A stretch of DNA of 64,000 nt from Perognathus longimembris pacificus (taxonomy: Eukaryota; Chordata; Mammalia; Rodentia; Heteromyidae): NCBI RefSeq assembly GCF_023159225.1, contig NC_063168.1, forward strand, positions 52,555,398-52,619,397. The letters run 5' to 3'. Position numbers and translations under genes: made by a program. The notes beneath the pieces were generated by a model. That model had not been told where the DNA came from. It was given only the letters and a program-made list of their open reading frames with translations, and did no database searches. Below, piece after piece: positions 44,108 to 55,263 of the stretch (its first letter is position 1; each line of letters starts with the position of its first letter).

Positions 44108-45169
44108 GATTGTGACATTTTTGTAAAAGAGAAATTACTTAATTATTCTTTCAATCAGAGGGGAAAGGGTTAGCTCCCCTCACCAGAAAATAATTAAATT
44201 AAATTAAAAAAATAATGAGAAGCCAGGCCTGAGGTGATCCCATCTCTTGGTGCCACATAGAAATGTAGAGTACATTGCCCCCAGGACCTCTTAGCCCCTG
44301 GAATGCTACAAATGACAGAGTGCTGTAACTTGCAGCCCTGCAGGGCTGTGGCACAGAGAAAACATTCTGAAATGTAGGAACAGACGAACTTATCATTTGT
44401 CTAAAAGACACCTACCTCACACAGATTCTCTTCTGTCAGGTTGATCCGTTACCGTGCACCTGTTCCCTTTCTCATTCCTCAGGGCTTACTGTCAGTTCTG
44501 GCACTCAATATTCACTGTCTGGAATAGTTCCTTATCTTTCTAGGAGAACAGTTTTGTTTGTATTGTTGTTTACTAAACTATTGGCTCTTTGACTCAATAT
44601 TTTGACTACATGTATATATGTATATATTACATACACACACACACACACGTTTTGTAACCCAAACTCACTATACTTGGTTTCAGATTAAAAGTACCTGTAT
44701 CCGGAAGCCAGGAATACCTGGGAGAATTCCATTAAGGTCAAGAGAGGTAAAATTCTTCATGGTTCAATTAGATTTATTTATTTATTTATTTAATCAACAA
44801 TTTTGGAGCAGCTGCCAGGAATGCAGTATGGAAAGCACGTGAGAAACTATTTAGGAAGATGGACTACATTTAGCTGTATAGCCTGTTGTTTACTTGCCAA
44901 ATATTCACTGAATATGTGCTCCGCACCACACTTTGTGCTAATTTACATTAAGTAAAACATGAGTTTTTCCTTCAAGGAGCTTACAATTTAATGTGGTATA
45001 ATCCTCATTTCTATCATCCATAAAAACTTCAATAAAATCTCCAAACTTCGTTATTTGTTAATAAAGCACCTATTCAAGTTTGACTCTGATAATGTCCTTC
45101 CTCATAACTTCTTAACAAAGATCCAGTCCAGAATTAGGTATTACATGTAGCCCTCTTGCCCCTTGCCCC

Positions 45170-45170
<1 letters not shown>
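44108..45170. other. No gene seen; short simple repeats and an old L2/MIR-type trace
   Basis: (CA)n at 44631-44648, (TTTA)n at 44770-44793, and 'ttcaaggagcttacaatttaatgtgg' (44971) resembling an ancient mammalian repeat. Confidence 0.4.

Positions 45171-45171
<1 letters not shown>

Positions 45172-45218
<47 letters not shown>
45172..45218. repeat. (GT)n microsatellite
   Basis: About 22 GT units next to a degenerate reverse SINE (about 45218-45400). Confidence 0.95.
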
Positions 45219-45223
<5 letters not shown>

Positions 45224-45480
45224 AGGGGTTGAACTCAAAGCCTCATGCTGTCATTCTCACTCAGCTTTTCCAATCATGGTTGGTGACCCATGCCTCTACT
45301 TCCAGTTTTTTGTGGGTTAATTGGAAGAAAAAGTCTCTTTGATTTGTTTGCCCAGGCTTGGGAAGAACCTGTTCCTCATGATCCTCATCTCAGCCATCTC
45401 CTTTAATTCTAGAATAATCCCAGGGGCTCTGAGTATCTTAGGCTTTTTGTTGCCTCATAAACTTCCATCCAGTGTTTTTG

Positions 45481-46057
45481 AACATTTTTGTTATCTTTAA
45501 GTAGTTTTACAAAGAAGTTGCCATTGAACAAAGAAGTTTATGAATATAGTGCATCTTTTTAAAATTTAATTTTATTGTCAAGGTACAGAGGGGTTACAGT
45601 ACATTTTGACCAATGTCATCCTTTTCAACACTCTTACCTATTCCTCCCAACCCACCCTTTCCCACGCTTTTCTTAATTTTTAGGTTATGTACTGAGTACT
45701 TTTGTCATTTAACAAAACAGTTTATGTGCACAATTTTTTGTTTGTTTGTTTGTCGTGGGCCTTGAACTCTGGGCCTGGGCACTGTCCCTGAGCTCTTTCG
45801 CTCAAGGCTAGCACTCTACCACTTTAGCCACAGCGCCACTTCTGGTTTTCTGGTGGTTAATTAGAGATAAGAGTCTCACGGATTTTCCTGTCTGGGCTGG
45901 CTTTGAAACGCCATCCTCAGAACTCAGCCTCCTGAGCAGCGAGGATTACAGGTGTGAGCCACCGGCACCTGGCTATACAATGCATTTTGATCTGAGTCAT
46001 CACTTCAACCTCTTCACCCCTTCCACCTAGCCTTATTTTTCTCAATTCTATGGTACA
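45481..46057 (-). mobile_element. L1 3'UTR segments (with a nested dimer SINE) downstream of the U6 pseudogene
   Basis: On the minus strand several L1 3'-end pieces follow U6, including 'ctgtaacccctctgtacc' then 'ttgacaataaaattaaat'. A 7SL-head/Geo-tail dimer is inserted at about 45737-45975. Confidence 0.6.
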
Positions 46058-46162
46058 TGAAAGTATTGAACACTTCACGAATTTGTGTGTCATCTTTGTT
46101 CAGGGGCCATGCTAATCTCTGGGTTGTTCCAGTTTTAGTATAGGGGCTGCTGAAGTGAGCAC
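46058..46162 (-). pseudogene. U6 snRNA pseudogene
   Basis: The minus strand begins GTGCTCACTTCAGCAGC and retains 'GATTAGCATGGCCCC' and 'AAATTCGTGAAG' in U6 order over the full ~105 nt. The ACAGAGA region is deleted/altered and several other bases differ, so it is non-functional. No Pol III promoter was examined in detail. Confidence 0.9.
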
Positions 46163-46177
46163 TTATCCAATGTTTTT

Positions 46178-46786
46178 AATATGTGCTGATGACTTATGCC
46201 CGAACCACTTATTACTGTGTTTGGAGCTGTTTTTCTTATATTTGAAGATGATAAATGTTGGAGTACACACACACAACACACACACACTCACACACACACG
46301 TATATTTCATCATACATCTGTTTTAGATCTAATCCTTTACAATAGATATGAAAACCTCTGTTACCTATGCATGCAAGTTGTATCTTTCTGAATTTATGCC
46401 TCCACTCCAGGATCATTTAGTGTGGTAAATTATAAAAGTGAATTTAAAGCCAGAGCACTTTTCACTCTATCATTCTGCCTTTGGCAGGCGTTAATAGTCA
46501 GACACATACTGAACCCTTAGAGTGTTCTGGAAACCCTGATCGATTTTTTTTTCTTAGTTTGAGCCAATGGTGGTACCACTAGGGCTTTTGTCTCTCTCAT
46601 TCTTTGATATGAATAACATCCTGAATTGATTTTATGAGAAGTGTTTCAAAAGAAGTCCCTCATCCACTCCTCTCTGACCTCATGGTAGCCTGTAAGCTTG
46701 TTCTTTTATTCTGGAGCAATAACTGGACTGAGACAATATAGTCACTTGTAGATATCCTTTGTTACAGCAATACTTTTTGTTTGTTT
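46178..46786. other. No gene seen; imperfect (CA)n at 46267-46300
   Basis: Unique intergenic sequence apart from the CA tract. Confidence 0.5.
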
Positions 46787-46970
46787 GTTTTTGTTTTGTT
46801 TTTCTTGGCCAGTCCTGGGGCTTGGACTCGGCCTGAGCACTGTCCCTGGCTTCTTTTTGCTCAAGGCTAGCACTCTGCCACTTGAGCCACAGTGCCACTT
46901 CTGGCCATTTTCTATATATGTGGTGCTGGGGAATTGAACCCAGGGCCTCTTGTATACGATATCCCCAGCC
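46787..46970 (-). mobile_element. IDL-Geo SINE
   Basis: Reverse copy with a shortened ID part ('tgtatacgatatccccagcc'). Confidence 0.88.
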
Positions 46971-46991
46971 CACAAGGACTTGGCTTTTCTT

Positions 46992-47109
46992 GGTTGGGTT
47001 TTTTTTTTTAACTGTATTTTTTTATGTTTTCTTTTTTGGTACTGGGGATCGAACCCAGGATGTTGCACTTGCCAGGCAAGCGCTTTGCCACTGAGCTACA
47101 TCCCAGCCC
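46992..47109 (-). mobile_element. ID SINE (monomeric)
   Basis: 'ggtactggggatcgaacccagg ... aggcaagcgctttgccactgagctacatcccagcc' reversed. TSD ggacttggcttttctt at 46976-46991 and 47110-47125. Confidence 0.93.
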
Positions 47110-47171
47110 GGACTTGGCTTTTCTTATCCACTTTCTTTTTAAAACAAGTTGGCGTAGTCTCATCATTACAC

Positions 47172-47384
47172 TTTTTTTTTTTTTTTTTTTGGCCAGTCCT
47201 GGGGCTTGGACTCAGGGCCTGAGCACTGTCCCTGGCTTCTTCTTGCTCAAGTCTAGCACTCTGCCACTTGAGCCACAGCACCACTTCTGGCCATTTTCTG
47301 TATATGTGGTGCTAGGGAATCGAACCCAGGGCCTCATGTATACGAGGCAAGCACTCTTGCCACTAGGCTATATCCCCACCCCTA
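47172..47384 (-). mobile_element. IDL-Geo SINE
   Basis: Complete reverse copy. Confidence 0.92.
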
Positions 47385-47800
47385 CACTGCTGTTTAATGA
47401 TTTACAGCCTCCCTCAGTTTATATTACCCTATAGTAGCAATCGGTATAAAAGCAAGCTTCTCATTCGTGATAATATTGGCAGAAGTCCTCTATTGAATTT
47501 CACTGTGCAGGTTTAGAGATTCTCTTCTAGACTGATTGCTGTGTAAAGTACGGCCAGATTCATCTGACAATAAGTAGCTGTCTTTCAATACATTGTGAGT
47601 GAGGATAGGTGCAAGGAAAATACTGGATGCTAGAGTGAGAATGCATGCTGAGCAATATAAAACAATATACACCCAAATGGGGAGGGGGCTAATTTAGAGA
47701 ACTATGAACATATTAGAAATTGAAAATAAGAAAATACATACAGGGGATTGTTTTAGAGAAATTAAACATTAAGAATACACATGTGTGCTCATGTATGAGT
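47385..47800. other. No gene seen
   Basis: Unique intergenic sequence. Confidence 0.5.
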
Positions 47801-47804
47801 GCAC

Positions 47805-47945
47805 ATGTATATTTGAGATAGGGTCTCTGTACCCCAAGTTGGCCTCAAAACTCACTGTGTGGCACAAGCTGGCTTCAAACCCCATATTTTTCTACTTCTA
47901 CCTCCTGAGGACTTGGATTACAGCTATAACACAATGCTTAGCTCA
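47805..47945 (-). mobile_element. B1-like monomer, degenerate
   Basis: 'tttgagatagggtctctgtac ... cacaagctggcttcaaacc ... acctcctgaggacttggattacagc'. Confidence 0.6.
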
Positions 47946-47978
47946 AAGTTACTTTGATTTTAAAAAATTGTTATTATA

Positions 47979-48187
47979 GGGCTGGGAATATGGCCTAATG
48001 GCAAGAGTGCTTGCCTCCTACACATGAAGCTCTCAGTTCGATTCCCCAGCACCACATATATGGAAAACGGCCAGAAGGGGCGCTGTGGCTCAGGTGGCAG
48101 AGTGTTAGCCTTGAGCGGGAAGAAGCCAGGGACAGTGCTCAGGCCTTGAGTCCAAGGCCCAGGACTGGCAAAAAAAAAAAAAAAAAT
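47979..48187 (+). mobile_element. IDL-Geo SINE
   Basis: Complete copy with the 'gagcgggaagaagcc' variant. TSD attgttattata / aatgttattata. Confidence 0.92.
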
Positions 48188-48189
48188 GT

Positions 48190-48294
48190 TATTATAAAGG
48201 TGAAGAACAAAGAGGTTACAGTTTCATAAGTCAGGCAATGAGTACATTTCTTTATGGACAATGTCACCCCTTCCTTTGCTCCTCACACTGTTTT
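48190..48294 (-). mobile_element. L1 3' end fragment
   Basis: 'gaggttacagtttcataagtcaggcaatgagtacatttct' parallels the L1 3' end at 62370-62410. Confidence 0.6.
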
Positions 48295-48299
48295 GTTTT

Positions 48300-48515
48300 G
48301 GTTTGGTTTTTTTTTTTGCCAGTCCTGGGCTGGGCCTTGAACTCAGGGCATGAGCACTGTCCCTGGCTTCTTTTTGCTCAAGGCTAGCACTTTGCCACTT
48401 GAGCCACAGCGCCACTTCTGGCTGTTTTCTATATATGTGGTGCTGGGGAATCGAACCCGGGGCCTCATGTATACGAGGCAAGCACTCTTGCCACTAGGCC
48501 ATATTCCCAGCCCCC
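48300..48515 (-). mobile_element. IDL-Geo SINE
   Basis: Complete reverse copy. TSD cctcacactgtttt. Confidence 0.93.
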
Positions 48516-48539
48516 TCACACTGTTTTTGATTTGTTTTG

Positions 48540-48908
48540 GGGCTGGTTGCTGATGGAACCCAGATCATGCACATGTTATACTACTGAGCTACAATTCCAG
48601 TCCATTAAGAATATGAATATATAGGCTGGGAATGTGGCTTAGTTGTAGAGTGCTAGCCTTGAGCAAAAGAAGCTCAGGAATAGCTCCCCAGCCCTGAGTT
48701 CAAGCCCCATGCTGTCCCTGAGCTTCTTTTGCTCAAGGCTAGGCTCTACCACTTGACACACAGCTCCACTTCTGGCTTTCTTGATAGTTTGTTGTAAACA
48801 AGAGTCTCACAGACTTTCCTTCCTGGGCTTCCTTCCTTTGAACTGTGATCCTCAGATTTCAGCCTCCTGAGTAACTAGAATTACAGGTGTGAGCCACCGG
48901 TGCCTGTC
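48540..48908 (-). mobile_element. ID monomer, forward ID/Geo fragment, and 7SL-head/Geo-tail SINE
   Basis: Reversed ID at 48540-48603; a forward hybrid at 48623-48706 that runs from an ID start straight into Geo; then a reverse dimer at 48707-48908. Confidence 0.6.
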
Positions 48909-50960
48909 CCTTTAAGGATAATTTTACATATCAAAATATTACCCGTGTCACATGGAAAATCTTTCAATATTTGTTAGTGGTTCAGTTGCCAGTATCGTCA
49001 TATGCTCTCATCTATTCTTATTTTATCTTTGATTGTTCTCTTGATTAATGTGGTGTTAATGTGAATTTGCTTGAAACTTTCTTGGTATTGGCAATTATTC
49101 TGCTATTTTAAAAAGTACAGAAGTTTCCAAGTGCATAAAGAAAGAACTCTGAAAGCATGGTGGATAAAGGAATTTGCTGTCTAAGTTCATTTGGATTCCA
49201 TTTCTCATAATATGCAGTCTTAAATTAAAAAGCATGAGTGAATATAGTTCTTGGCAGAAAATAACATTTAAAACTTTAAGAATTATCTTAAGCAAATGTA
49301 GGGAATTTAGTTACATAGTCCTGCCAGTTGGATTCAAATGCCTTTTGATATCCACTATGGGAACCAAGCCTGGTGTGGCCTTTTAAATTACCATATTACA
49401 CTTTTCCTAGGGTCCCAAGTGGCTACACTCCTCATATTTTAATATCCTGCTTTTGAATGGATTGCATTTATCTCATCTTGAATGATAAATATTCAACAAA
49501 ATTTAATAAGCATGATTTTTGCCAAAGCAGAACTTTGAAAATGTACAGTTTGACTAGTTAATATTAGGTTGGCCTTTTTATAATAGAAATCCAAAATAAC
49601 AGTGGCTTAAGAGAGATACACATTGATTTCAGAGGTAGATGAAATACTGCCACTATGTTCATGGGAACTGTTCACTATAGTCCTTGAGTCCAGGTGAAAC
49701 TTTTCTGTGCATAGTTTGGATTTCTACTGAAGGTAGAAGCATTTGGCTGGCTCATTTCTATTTGATTCTATAACACTGAGCCTCAATCATATCCTGTTTT
49801 GGGGGTCTGGCAAATATTAGGGTTTGAACTCAAGGCTTTATCTTTACTGGGCTTTATCTTTACTCTAGGATTTAGGCAGTGCTTTCAGTGTCATTTTCTA
49901 CCAAACTGACTACATTTCCTTCCCAGAAGGTAGGTGAGACAATTATTGATCAGTGCTATAGTTAGGTTCTCACATGTTTTCCAAAGGCCAGGGTGGTAAA
50001 GACTTGGTTCCTAGCTAAGCATTATTGAAGTGCTAGGAGAAGATGATCTTCTTTAGAATACTGCTGATTCCATCTGTTTGGCCTCCACTTCTCAGGGTTG
50101 TGTTGGGTTAGGTGATGTGCATGCTATAGGCATTTTTACCTATTTTTTTCTGTGAGGGAAATTACTGCTGCCATTTAATAGAAAATTGAAAAGGCTGGGG
50201 CCAAAGAGGCACAGCTGGTGATCAAACATCTGCTCTAAAACAGCAAGGGATGAAAGAGGACCATGTTGAGTTGATGTGACTTGGTTGTGAGCGGAGTCTT
50301 TGCAGTCACCAGGCAGTTATTGAATCCACCAGAATGGATCTGAGAGAAATGAAAGTGCTGACAGGGAAGCTGGGGGCTCCCAGAGGCTTACATACTGAAG
50401 CAGCTACTTTCTCAGACCCTGCCTGGGAAATAACTAGCCCTGCTTAATAAACATTGCTATGTCTTTGACAAAATATTTTGATCCCAGATCCCTAAGGGAG
50501 AACTCATCCAAAGCAGATGCTGAATCTAGCTTGGTTGATACCAATTTGACCCTCTTCTAAACGTGGGGATGATGCAGGGAGTGGTTCTATGGTTTTCAGT
50601 TCTGTCTGCAAGGCCAGAACTGAACAGCCATTCTGTTCAGGGCTAGAATAGAGGGAGGTAGTTTGAAAAAAGAGATGTGTTATCTGAGGCTTTTTGAGTC
50701 AGCTAAGCTCAACTCCAATGGAAACTGTGGGGAAAAGAATGCAAAAAGGAATATAAAGAGCAGCAGCAAGAACTTGAGAGAGGGTCAAAGTGAAAGGGAA
50801 TACAGATGGGAAGTGGTTCAGAGGGGGTTGTTGAGTGAGCAACTTGGCTAACCTACCTAAAGATGCCATGGGACAAGCTCAGGAGAACCCAGGAAACACA
50901 TGCACCTGGCCGAAGTGTTTTCTATTTCTTGGAAGGTTTGATTTTGGTTGTTGTTGTTTT
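48909..50960. other. No gene seen; 2 kb of mostly unique intergenic DNA
   Basis: The longest repeat-poor stretch in the window. An old repeat may lie at about 49590-49800 ('aacagtggcttaagagagat'), class not assigned. No exon-like signal recognised. Confidence 0.45.
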
Positions 50961-50969
50961 GTTTTGTTT

Positions 50970-51427
50970 TTTGGTGCCAGTCCTGGGGCTTGAACTCAGT
51001 GCCGAGGCACTGTCTCTGAGATTTTTTTTTTCTCAAGGCTAGCACTCTACAACTTGAGCTACAGCTCCATTTCCAGCTTCTTGGTGGTTAATTGGAGATA
51101 AGCATCTCATGGCCTTTCCTGCCAGGCTGGCTTTGAATTGCAATCCTCAGATCTCGACCTCCAAAGTAGCTATAGAATCACAGGTGTGAGGGGCTGGGGA
51201 TGTGGCCTAGTGGCAAGAGTGCCTGCCTCATATACATGAGGCCCTGGGTTCGATTCCCCAGCACCACATATACAGAAAATGGCCAGAAGTGGCGCTGTGG
51301 CTCAAGTGGCAAAGTGCTAGCCTTGAGCAAAAAGAAGCCAGGGACAGTGCTCAGGCCCTGAGTCCAAGCCCCAGGACTGGCCCAAAAAAAAAAAAGAATC
51401 ACAGGTGTGAGCCACCAGCACCCAGAC
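50970..51427 (-). mobile_element. 7SL-head/Geo-tail SINE split by an IDL-Geo insertion
   Basis: Reverse copy at 50970-51190, resuming at about 51396 with 'gtgagccaccagcacccag'. Confidence 0.9.
51191..51395 (+). mobile_element. IDL-Geo SINE (nested)
   Basis: Complete copy inserted next to the 5' end of the older SINE's head. TSD agaatcacaggtgtgag on both sides. Confidence 0.94.
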
Positions 51428-51639
51428 TTGAAGTCTCCTTGTCCATCCTTGATGGAGTTGGTAGTGGGACCTGACATTGGAAGGGGTAGTGGGATTACCT
51501 CTGGCCAAATGATCACCAGGGTAGGACATGTCCATGAGTCCATAGTGATCCTCAGCATTTGTGACAAGAACTCAGTCTTGTTGATGCCCCAAGATTCATC
51601 TGCTTATAGAGTCTAATAACAGTTACATTCTTAGGAGAC

Positions 51640-51890
51640 TGATATATAACCATTTATAATATATAGTGGCTCTTCTGTGTCCACTGGAGATTGGTTCCAG
51701 GGTTCCTTGGGTATAATAAAATCTTTGGATGCTTAAGCATCTTATCTAAAATGGCTTAGTAGGGCTGGGATGTAGCTCAGTGGCAAAGCGCTTGCCTAGC
51801 AACGTCCTGGGTTCGATCCCCAGTATCAAAAAAGAAAACACAAAAAAATGCAGTTAAAATGGCTTAGTATTTGGTAAAGATCCAATTTGT
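51640..51890. mobile_element. Tigger/MER2-like fragment interrupted by an ID SINE
   Basis: 'gattggttccagggttcc', 'ctttggatgcttaagcatcttatctaaaatggctta' follow a MER2-type sequence. An ID element interrupts at 51762. Confidence 0.6.
51762..51854 (+). mobile_element. ID SINE (monomeric)
   Basis: Complete ID with A box (tgtagctcagtgg), B box (gggttcgatcccc) and A-rich tail. TSD taaaatggcttagta at 51747-51761 and 51855-51869. Confidence 0.95.
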
Positions 51891-52081
51891 TTTTGCCAGT
51901 CCTGGGGCTTGGACTCAGGGCCTGGGCACTGTCCCTGAACTTCTTTTTCCTCAAGGCTGGCACTCTACCACTTGAGCCACAGTGCCATTTCTGGCTTTTT
52001 CTGTTTATGTGGTACTGAAGAATTGAACCCAGGGCTTCACGCTAAGCAAGCACTCTACCACTAAGCCACATTCTTAGCCCC
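51889..52081 (-). mobile_element. IDL-Geo SINE
   Basis: Complete reverse copy. Confidence 0.9.
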
Positions 52082-52925
52082 TAATCTATTTTTTTAAAGC
52101 ATTACACTGATGATAATTGAAATGATTCCTTTAGGAATGTTCAGTTTCCCTTAGATACCAATCCAGCACCTCTGAAACTCCCCTGCTTCCCAGTCCTGTC
52201 CTACCATGGTGAGCAGGTGCATGGAGAAGAGGGGGCAGGTGGCTCATGAGTCTTTGTCACAGCAGGAGGAGCCAGAGTCCTCAGGTTGGATTCCTTGGCA
52301 GGGTCCTCTGCCTTGTCCTCCTGTTCACAATATGTGCTGCTGGCTTCCAACCCAGCAGCCTGCAGGCCGTAACAAGCAGTTCTTAAAAACCTTGGCCATG
52401 TTTCCTTGGAACAGCTCTGACTCTGGACCCTGAACTTCTGCTTTGTCCTCCATTTATCCTCTGGGCTAGTAGTCTAACCACATGTGTGGTTTCCTCCATT
52501 GTCCAAGGTCTGTGGAATGAGCATGAAAGCAGTTCAGCTAACTACTTGGCTGATAGTTCTCTACTCAAGACAGCTTGACACTAGAGAAGGGACCTAAGGC
52601 CTTGCAGTTAGGAAGTCTAGTCACCTCCATCTCCCAGTATTTTAGTGTTTTTTTAAAGGAAAAATAAGCATTAAAAGAGATGCTTACAATAAAGGCTTAC
52701 TAACATTCACAGTGATCTGACAGTATTCGTCAGTGCTCTAACAATTCTGAACTCTTGCCACAGTGGCTCAGGGAGTGATGGGTCTCTCTCATCTGTCCAA
52801 ATACCTCCACAATAAATGCTTTTACAAGATAAAGTTCCATTCTTCATTCTTTTTCTAAAAAATAGTTTTATTGTTACTATTATTGTGTTGTACAGACTAC
52901 CATTTCATCCTTCATTCTTTTTATC
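52082..52925. other. No gene seen; possible L1 3' end at 52855-52905
   Basis: Unique sequence. 'aatagttttattgttactattattgtgttgtacag' resembles a reversed L1 terminus. Confidence 0.4.
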
Positions 52926-53134
52926 TTTTTTGTTTTTGTTTTTGCCAGTTCTGGGGCTTGAACTCAGGGCCTGAGCACTGTCCCTGGCTTCTTTTTGCTC
53001 AAGGCTAGCACTCTACCACTTGAGCCACAGCGTCACTTCCGGCTTTTTCTGTATATGTGGTACTGAGGAATCGAACCCAGGGCTTCATGTATGCAAGGCA
53101 AGCACTCTACCAGTAGGCCACATTCCCAGCCCCT
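52926..53134 (-). mobile_element. IDL-Geo SINE
   Basis: Complete reverse copy. TSD atccttcattctt. Confidence 0.93.
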
Positions 53135-53279
53135 CAATCCTTCATTCTTATCATTGCTATTAACTACTCCCTTGCCTATAGACTAAACAAGTATAGGTCT
53201 AGAAGATACATTATCCCTGCCCCCTTCATCTATTTTTTGATGTATGACTTAGGATCTGTTTAACAGCAATTTGATCCAT

Positions 53280-53293
53280 GTTGCCATGGTAAC
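53280..53293. promoter_or_regulatory. RFX X-box (GTTGCCATGGTAAC)
   Basis: Exact match to the palindromic RFX consensus GTTRCCATGGYAAC, in repeat-free DNA about 15 kb upstream of the GALM start. Confidence 0.5.
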
Positions 53294-53299
53294 TGCTTC

Positions 53300-54055
53300 T
53301 CCTAAGACCTGAGTAATTGTTGGAAGCTGTTACAATTTACTCCTAATTAGTTTCAGAGTGAGTTGGGTGTTTTCACTTCTTCTCATCATTTCAATATTTT
53401 ATCTGCATCAGAATTTCCTTCTTCACCTTCTCTGGAAAAAAAATTGTAACTCACTAAGAAATAAGCTCCGGTAATGAGAGTGGAAAATGCATGCATTTCC
53501 TCCCTTCCAAAAGAAAATGGTTGATATGATTGTATTCTTTCTGCTCTAAAAGATAAAAATACCTAAATGTGACTTTACATTTAAAATTGTTTTGAACCAG
53601 GTGACAGACCTCAAGTCTTAAACAGTGCAGTAAAAGTTAAAAATCTTATTTATGAAGGATGTTTGTGAATGCTCACACTATAGATGTATTCAATAGCATC
53701 ATAATGGAATCATGTGTCATTCAAAGTCTGAAAGACCAAGTTAAATGCTGCTTTAAAGCATAGATGAATTTTGCAGCTGCAGTAACAATGTCTATTGTCC
53801 TGTATCCGGTGGCTTTGCTATTAATCAGTTCAAGGAAACTAAAAATTCTAAGATAGCAAATATTCTTAAGAGGAAAAGGACACTAATGCAAAGTAAAATG
53901 GAGAAACGTAAGGGAGGAGAATTTTACAGAAACCACAGATTCATGCAAATAGGCAACCCAACAGAGCCCCGAATGCCTAGGATTTTAATCACATAGCCGG
54001 TTTATTTATTCTTCTGAGGAAAACTTTCCTTTTGTCCTACCTAAAACAAAACAAA
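53300..54055. other. Repeat-free block, possible conserved non-coding DNA
   Basis: No repeats recognised over 750 bp; includes an octamer ATGCAAAT at 53943-53950. No gene seen. Confidence 0.35.
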
Positions 54056-54059
54056 ACAA

Positions 54060-54330
54060 AACCCTCTACAACTGGGCATAGTGACTCATAATTACATTCC
54101 AAGCTACTGGACAGGTAGGGTCAGGAAGAACACAGTGGAAAGCAAGTTAAACAAGCTACACATGTAGCACATGCTGTACTCTCATCTCCTTGGGAAGTGG
54201 AGGTAGGCTGATCAGGATCTGAGGCCAATTTAGGGAAAAGGTCAAGACCCTATTTGAAAAAGCAAAACAAACTTGGGGTGTGGCTCTAGTACAAAGCCTG
54301 AGGTCAAATCCAAGAGCCACCAAAAACAAA
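54060..54330 (+). mobile_element. Degenerate 7SL/B1-like dimer
   Basis: 'ctgggcatagtgactcataattac' and 'gggaagtggaggtaggctgatcaggatctgaggcc' are two 7SL-like heads in the same orientation. Confidence 0.5.
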
Positions 54331-54889
54331 ACAAACAACTTATTTTCTAAAATGATCATGTGGCTTTATTTTTTTCCTTCTTTTCTAAGATTTATAGTAA
54401 TCCTGTCAAATTAGTGAGTTATCTCCTCTCTCTCTCTCTCCCCCCTCCTTTTTCCTTCCCACTTCTCTTTCTCTCTCCATCCCTTTTCCTCTTTTCTTGC
54501 TTTTTTTCTCTCTTGATAGGGAGGTGCTCTAACCACTTAAGCCACACTTCCAACTAGCTTCTTTCTTTCTTTGTTCTAGACAATGCCAAGGAACTCCTTG
54601 GTAGAAATAATGAAAATTCTTTTCCAACAGTATTTTGAGGACCTGGAACTAACCTTAAGCATATGGCAATGTGACTGACCTCTGTGGTATGAGTCAGGGA
54701 GGTGCATAAAGATTTCCTGTTTGTCCACAAGCCTTTCAGACTCTCTAACACAACAAGAAGTAACAGATTACATGCTCTTTTCGTCTTTTGAAATATGAAT
54801 ATTTCTTGGGAGGGCAAACCATTTTAATGAAGTTCTGCTTAATGGATAATTTTCTATATTTGACATAGAACGATAGTTTTAAATATTAT

Positions 54890-55225
54890 TGTTGTACCAA
54901 GTCGTGAGACCACCACCAAGAAGACCACCGAGACTCAGACATTCCGAAATGCAAAAGCAAGGCAAGGCTTTATTTAAGCGAGCTGCAACTCGGGCCTCGT
55001 CCTACCCACCGACACAGCGGAGGTTAGGAGGGAGCCCCGAGTTGTGATTACACAGGGCTTATAAAAGCAAAGAACAAGGTTACAAGAATCAGGTGTTCAA
55101 GCAAGCAAGATTAGGACACAGGTACAAATCTGGTTGGCTCAGGGTTCGATTCTAAAATGGGGTTCACGTGGTAAAATGGGGTTCACGTGGTAAAGTGGGG
55201 CCTGACTTCAAAGTCTGGCACTTCA
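54890..55225 (-). mobile_element. Solo LTR of the 40382-42902 ERV family
   Basis: TG...CA ends, same U3/TATA/AATAAA layout, 336 bp. It is longer partly because 'taaaatggggttcacgtgg' is duplicated in U3. TSD TTAT at 54886-54889 and 55226-55229. Confidence 0.93.
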
Positions 55226-55263
55226 TTATGAAATATGTTAAGTTGAAGGAGATACTGTGAGAT

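Noticed and set aside
46058..46162. Functional U6 snRNA gene
   Set aside because: Several substitutions and loss of the ACAGAGA region; it sits in an L1-derived insertion.
51762..51854. tRNA gene (A and B boxes present)
   Set aside because: The anticodon arm and acceptor stem do not form a tRNA; A tail and TSD show it is an ID SINE.
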